Source: Pseudoneobacillus sp042683745 (lineage in GTDB: Bacteria > Bacillota > Bacilli > Bacillales > Cytobacillaceae). From it: DNA of 64,000 bases. This document shows positions 60,686-64,000 of the stretch, piece after piece. How positions within the stretch are numbered: position 1 is the stretch's first letter; each line of letters starts with the position of its first letter. The notes under the pieces were generated by a model. The model was not told the origin of the DNA. It made no database searches and saw nothing but the letters and a program-made list of their open reading frames with translations. Location of the stretch: contig NZ_JBHUJX010000025.1 of the NCBI RefSeq assembly GCF_042683745.1, forward strand, positions 372,001-436,000, read 5' to 3'. A program made the translations under genes and the position numbers.

Positions 60686-61477
60686 TTATTCTCCGCCAAA
60701 CCATTTCACTACTAATTTATCAAGTTCACCATTTTCGATCATTTCATTTAATGCTGTATTAAAATCTTCTGTTAAATCGCTGTTTTTAGGGAATGCAATC
60801 GCAGAACCAGCTTCTTCTGCAGCAGCATCTTCGATTGTAAATCCTTCAATATCTTTGTTCTTTTTAAAATATCCGTTTGCTACTGTATCCTCGATAATCG
60901 CCGCATCAAAACGACCTGCCTTGATTTCTTGAATTAACTCAGGAATACGATTGCGATTTTCAATCTTGAAATCGATTGTTTTAGCCATTTCCGTTGCTTT
61001 TTCCTCTTGAATTGAACCAAGTTGTACCCCTACTGTTTTACCTTTTAGATCATCAATCGATTTAATTCCACTATCTTTGCTAGAAACGATCATATGATGT
61101 GCTGTATAGTAAACATCGCTAAAATCTACACTTTTTTTACGCTCTTCTGTTGGAGTCATCCCCGATAAAACGAAGTCAACTTGACCATTTTCTAAGGCTG
61201 AAATTAAACCGCTAAATTCCATATCTTTAATTTGAACTTCATATCCAAGCTTGTCAGCGAGAGACTTGGCAATATCTACATCAAAACCAATAATTTCTTC
61301 CCCTTTAGCTGTATCAATATATTCAAATGGTGGATAATCCGCCGAAGTTCCCATAACAATCACTTTCTTCTCTTCTTCTTTAGAACCGTTAGTTGAATTA
61401 TTTGCTTTATCGCTTGTCCCACAAGCAGCGAGTAAACCAATTAATAGAATCATCATAATCGAAAAACCTTTTTTCAT
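60686..61477 (-). CDS. artP: Arginine-binding lipoprotein
   Basis: A 263-residue periplasmic-binding protein type 2. The lipobox is LLAACG (Cys19) and the mature part has GTSADYPPFEYID, GFDVDIAKSLADKLGY, SGLISALENGQVDFVLSGMTPTEERKKSVDFS and the arginine-type ligand pocket. It captures arginine outside the membrane for ArtQM. A good ribosome site (GGGGAGG) precedes the start. It is the first gene of the artPQM operon. Confidence 0.93.
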   Translation of the reverse strand: MKKGFSIMMILLIGLLAACGTSDKANNSTNGSKEEEKKVIVMGTSADYPPFEYIDTAKGEEIIGFDVDIAKSLADKLGYEVQIKDMEFSGLISALENGQVDFVLSGMTPTEERKKSVDFSDVYYTAHHMIVSSKDSGIKSIDDLKGKTVGVQLGSIQEEKATEMAKTIDFKIENRNRIPELIQEIKAGRFDAAIIEDTVANGYFKKNKDIEGFTIEDAAAEEAGSAIAFPKNSDLTEDFNTALNEMIENGELDKLVVKWFGGE

Positions 61478-61606
61478 TTTAAGATCCTCCCCATATTTTT
61501 ATAAAAAATATTAATATTTATTCACATAAATGTATTTTAACACGGTTTTATAATTATGCAATAGTATTTTTAAATATTAATAGAGAAGGGGGATCCGCAA
61601 AAAAAC

Positions 61607-61631
61607 AAACCCCAGATAATCTCTGGGGTTT
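61607..61631 (-). terminator. Terminator of brxB
   Basis: CCCCAGA / TCTGGGG with a 5-base loop is followed on the minus strand by T-rich sequence. The 61478-61606 gap shows no gene. Confidence 0.8.
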
Positions 61632-61639
61632 TTAGTGTG

Positions 61640-62077
61640 TTACAATTCTTCACAATGTTGGTCAAAAGCATTTTGTAATTTTGTCACGACTGACATAGGG
61701 TCATGACCTTCAATTTCATGTCTTTCAATCATAGTAACCAGCTTACCGTCTTTTAAAAGGGCAAATGAAGGTGAAGAAGGTGGGAACCCAGTAAAATAAG
61801 TTCTTGCCTTTTCAGTTGCCTCCTTATCTTGCCCAGCAAAAACAGTAACTAAATGGTCTGGGCGCTTGTCATAATGTAATGAATGAGCCGCTGCTGGTCT
61901 AGCAATTCCACCTGCACAACCACAAACAGAATTAACCATTACTAGAGTCGTACCTGTTTTAGCAAGTGCGTGCTCCACCTCTTCAGACGTTTTTAACTCC
62001 TCATATCCTGAAGCCGTTATTTCTTGACGTGCTTGGCGAACAACGTCATTCATAAATAAATTAAAGTCAATATTCAT
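61640..62077 (-). CDS. brxB: Bacilliredoxin BrxB (YqiW)
   Basis: A 145-residue thioredoxin-fold DUF1094 protein with the hallmark CGC motif (NSVCGCAGGIARPA, Cys52 and Cys54), then KEATEKARTYFTGFPPSSPSFALLKDG. Bacilliredoxins remove bacillithiol from S-bacillithiolated proteins. The gene position next to artPQM is conserved with yqiW. It is a single gene with its own terminator. Confidence 0.94.
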   Translation of the reverse strand: MNIDFNLFMNDVVRQARQEITASGYEELKTSEEVEHALAKTGTTLVMVNSVCGCAGGIARPAAAHSLHYDKRPDHLVTVFAGQDKEATEKARTYFTGFPPSSPSFALLKDGKLVTMIERHEIEGHDPMSVVTKLQNAFDQHCEEL

Positions 62078-62134
62078 ATAAAAAACTCCTTTCTAATTTT
62101 ATAATAACATCATACCAATTAAAGAGGGATTATT

Positions 62135-63160
62135 TCAATTTGAGAATAATTCATCAACCGCAGCTGAAACTGTTTTTTCTCCATTCATCACAGCTTTTTC
62201 AAGCGCTGGTAGTGATGCTCTTACTTCTTGTTTATGGAAAAAACGATAATGTAGCTGATCACTGATCATAGAATAAAGCCAATGTTTATTTTGTTTTTTC
62301 CGTCGGTCATCGAATACGCCCGAGTTCCTCGTTGTTTTTTCAAATTGTAAAATCATATCCCATATTTCTATGATCCCTTCAAACTTTAGTGACGAACATG
62401 TATAGGCTTTTGCTTCCCAGCCTACCGTTGCCGGATGAATGAAATGTAGGATACGGTTATACTCAGACTTTGTTTTCAAAGCGCGAGGCTTATTTTCTCC
62501 ATCCGCTTTATTGACAACAATGGCATCGACTAGCTCCATAATTCCTTTTTTCATGCCCTGGAGCTCGTCTCCAGCTCCGGTTAGAACAAGGAGCATGAAG
62601 AAATCGACCATGTCACGAATAATTGCTTCACTTTGCCCTACTCCGACTGTTTCGACTAAAATGACATCGAAGCCAGCCGCCTCACATAAGAGCATCGTTT
62701 CTCTTGTCTTTCGATGGACCCCGCCAAGTTTTCCCTCTGAGGGAGATGGTCGAATAAAGGCATTTGGATGACGAGAAAGCTGTTCCATTCTTGTTTTGTC
62801 ACCAAGAATACTCCCACCACTTATGCTGGAACTTGGGTCGACCGCTAAAACGGCAACCCGTAATCCTAAGCTACATAAATGCATTCCAAACGCTTCAATA
62901 AATGTGCTCTTTCCTGCACCAGGAACTCCTGAAATACCGATTCTTAATGATTTTCCACCATGAGGGAGAATCAATTGTAACAACTCCTGAGCAATGGGGA
63001 AATGCTTTTCGGCATTACTCTCAATTAAGGTTATCGCTCTAGCCAAACTTGTACGATCCTTTTGCATAATTCCTTCATAGAGCATCGGAATAGAAATGGA
63101 TGTCCCACTCCGATTTTGAAATCGACCTTTGCCAGATATTTGGTCCTTATTTTCTGCCAT
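62135..63160 (-). CDS. meaB: Methylmalonyl-CoA mutase-associated GTPase MeaB
   Basis: A 341-residue G3E GTPase. Walker A is GISGVPGAGKSTFIEAFG; the switch segments VLAVDPSSSISGGSILGDKTRM, VETVGVGQSEAIIRDMVD and the NKADG base-specificity motif are intact. MeaB protects and loads the adenosylcobalamin cofactor of methylmalonyl-CoA mutase. The ATG follows the mutase stop directly (TAAATG), so the two are coupled. Confidence 0.94.
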   Translation of the reverse strand: MAENKDQISGKGRFQNRSGTSISIPMLYEGIMQKDRTSLARAITLIESNAEKHFPIAQELLQLILPHGGKSLRIGISGVPGAGKSTFIEAFGMHLCSLGLRVAVLAVDPSSSISGGSILGDKTRMEQLSRHPNAFIRPSPSEGKLGGVHRKTRETMLLCEAAGFDVILVETVGVGQSEAIIRDMVDFFMLLVLTGAGDELQGMKKGIMELVDAIVVNKADGENKPRALKTKSEYNRILHFIHPATVGWEAKAYTCSSLKFEGIIEIWDMILQFEKTTRNSGVFDDRRKKQNKHWLYSMISDQLHYRFFHKQEVRASLPALEKAVMNGEKTVSAAVDELFSN

Positions 63161-64000
63161 TTACGATGACACTTCCTCATAGCCAAGCTGCTTGTATATA
63201 GCTTGAATAACCTTTTGTGCACTCACGGGAATAACAGTTCCTGGCCCGAATATTGCGGCAGCACCTTGATCATATAGATATTGATAATCTTGGAAAGGAA
63301 TAACACCACCACAAACAACTAAAATATCTTCACGACCTAACTTTTTTAACTCCGCGATTAATTGTGGAAGTAATGTTCTATGACCCGCAGCAAGTGAACT
63401 CATTCCAACAACATGGACATCATTTTCAACAGCTTGTCGTGCGGTTTCTTCTGGTGTTTGGAATAATGGTCCGATATCGACATCAAAGCCTAAATCAGCA
63501 AAAGCAGTAGAAATGACCTTAGCTCCACGGTCATGGCCATCTTGGCCCATTTTTGCAATAAGAATCCTTGGACGTCTACCTTCATTTTCTAAAAATTCGT
63601 CAGTCATTTCTTTGACTATATTAATCTCTTCCTCGTTTGAATAAGCACTGCTATACACACCACTTATTGAACGAATGACAGCTTTATGTCTTCCCGCTAC
63701 CTTTTCAATCGCATCAGAAATTTCTCCTAAAGTTGCTCTAACTCGTGCTGCCTGAACAGCTAGCTCGAGTAAATTTCCTTCTCCTTTTTCTGCCGCTTTC
63801 GTTAATTGGGATAATGCTTCTTCCACTTGCTTCTCATCTCGAGAATCCTTTAACAGCTGTAACTTCTCAAGCTGCTTCGCACGAACCTCGGTATTATCGA
63901 TATTTAAAATTTCAATTTGCTCTTCTTCGTCGAGTCGGTAGCGATTCACTCCAATGATTACTTCTTTACCTGAATCGATCTGGGCTTGTCTTCTGGCTGC
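63161..64000 (-). CDS. mutB: Methylmalonyl-CoA mutase, C-terminal part (cut by window edge)
   Basis: The frame is open to the right edge. The visible 279 residues include the end of the barrel domain (IDSGKEVIIGVNRYRLDEEE) and the complete B12-binding domain: AKMGQDGHDRGAKVI with the cobalt-ligating His in DGHDRG, then GMSSLAAGH and VCGGVIPFQDYQYLYDQG. It isomerises (R)-methylmalonyl-CoA and succinyl-CoA. Both meaB beside it and the epimerase and carboxyltransferase genes at 55-57 kb belong to the same route. Confidence 0.95.
   Translation of the reverse strand, partial: AARRQAQIDSGKEVIIGVNRYRLDEEEQIEILNIDNTEVRAKQLEKLQLLKDSRDEKQVEEALSQLTKAAEKGEGNLLELAVQAARVRATLGEISDAIEKVAGRHKAVIRSISGVYSSAYSNEEEINIVKEMTDEFLENEGRRPRILIAKMGQDGHDRGAKVISTAFADLGFDVDIGPLFQTPEETARQAVENDVHVVGMSSLAAGHRTLLPQLIAELKKLGREDILVVCGGVIPFQDYQYLYDQGAAAIFGPGTVIPVSAQKVIQAIYKQLGYEEVSS

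Overview
This 64-kb window is chromosomal DNA from a low-GC, endospore-forming member of the Bacillaceae. Sporulation genes (spoVA, spoIIA-sigF, dacF, spoIIM, mciZ), Bacillus-type regulators and gene order closely parallel to the yqi-yqj-yqk segment of Bacillus subtilis support this. I cannot fix the species. No rRNA, tRNA, CRISPR array, intact insertion sequence or prophage was seen. Both window edges cut genes: spoVAF on the left and a methylmalonyl-CoA mutase on the right.

Layout. 1-11.3 kb is a conserved sporulation and housekeeping block on the minus strand: spoVAA-AB-AEA-AF, spoIIAA-spoIIAB-sigF, dacF, deoB-pdp, xerD, yqzK-like, fur and spoIIM. 11.4-20.3 kb carries an EndoQ-type repair nuclease, nudF, the 46-codon FtsZ inhibitor mciZ (easily missed), yqkF, small yqk genes, and a ketone-body/leucine cassette (thiolase, scoA, scoB, with HMG-CoA lyase on the other strand). 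20.4-28.4 kb has yqkD, a 791-residue protein that looks like two isoprenoid-synthase folds in tandem, a ribD plus ribA-like pair with its own promoter and palindromic operator, yqkB, a CDGSH protein, a GNAT and a SRAP protein. 28.4-34.6 kb is a decaying accessory stretch: three broken genes surround an intact SOS-type cassette (LexA box, unknown gene, UvrX-like polymerase, YolD-like protein), then yqzH and an AlkD-like repair protein. 34.6-50 kb holds hemAT, an ABC exporter, nitroreductase, glutathione peroxidase, a toast-rack lipoprotein, yqjQ/yqjP, a proline T-box with proI, namA, rnz, zwf, a cyclase-family hydrolase and polY1. 50-64 kb holds pepF, a DUF421 protein, a stand-alone CheW protein, a peptidase T-like enzyme, mmdA-type carboxyltransferase and methylmalonyl-CoA epimerase, prli42, an L,D-transpeptidase, yqjA, artPQM, brxB, meaB and mutB.

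How the genes work together. Four themes recur: the SigF/SigE-stage sporulation programme; DNA damage handling (EndoQ, SRAP, two Y-family polymerases, AlkD-like, xerD); short-chain acyl-CoA metabolism (HMG-CoA lyase, ScoAB and thiolase for acetoacetate; mutB, meaB, epimerase and carboxyltransferase for propionyl/methylmalonyl-CoA); and redox or metal homeostasis (Fur with a PerR-like box, YqkB, CDGSH, glutathione peroxidase, bacilliredoxin).

The most unusual structure lies between genes. At least four families of dispersed intergenic hairpin elements are present. Copies within a family differ in sequence yet keep base pairing. The most interesting protein is the tandem isoprenoid synthase at 21.5-23.9 kb.
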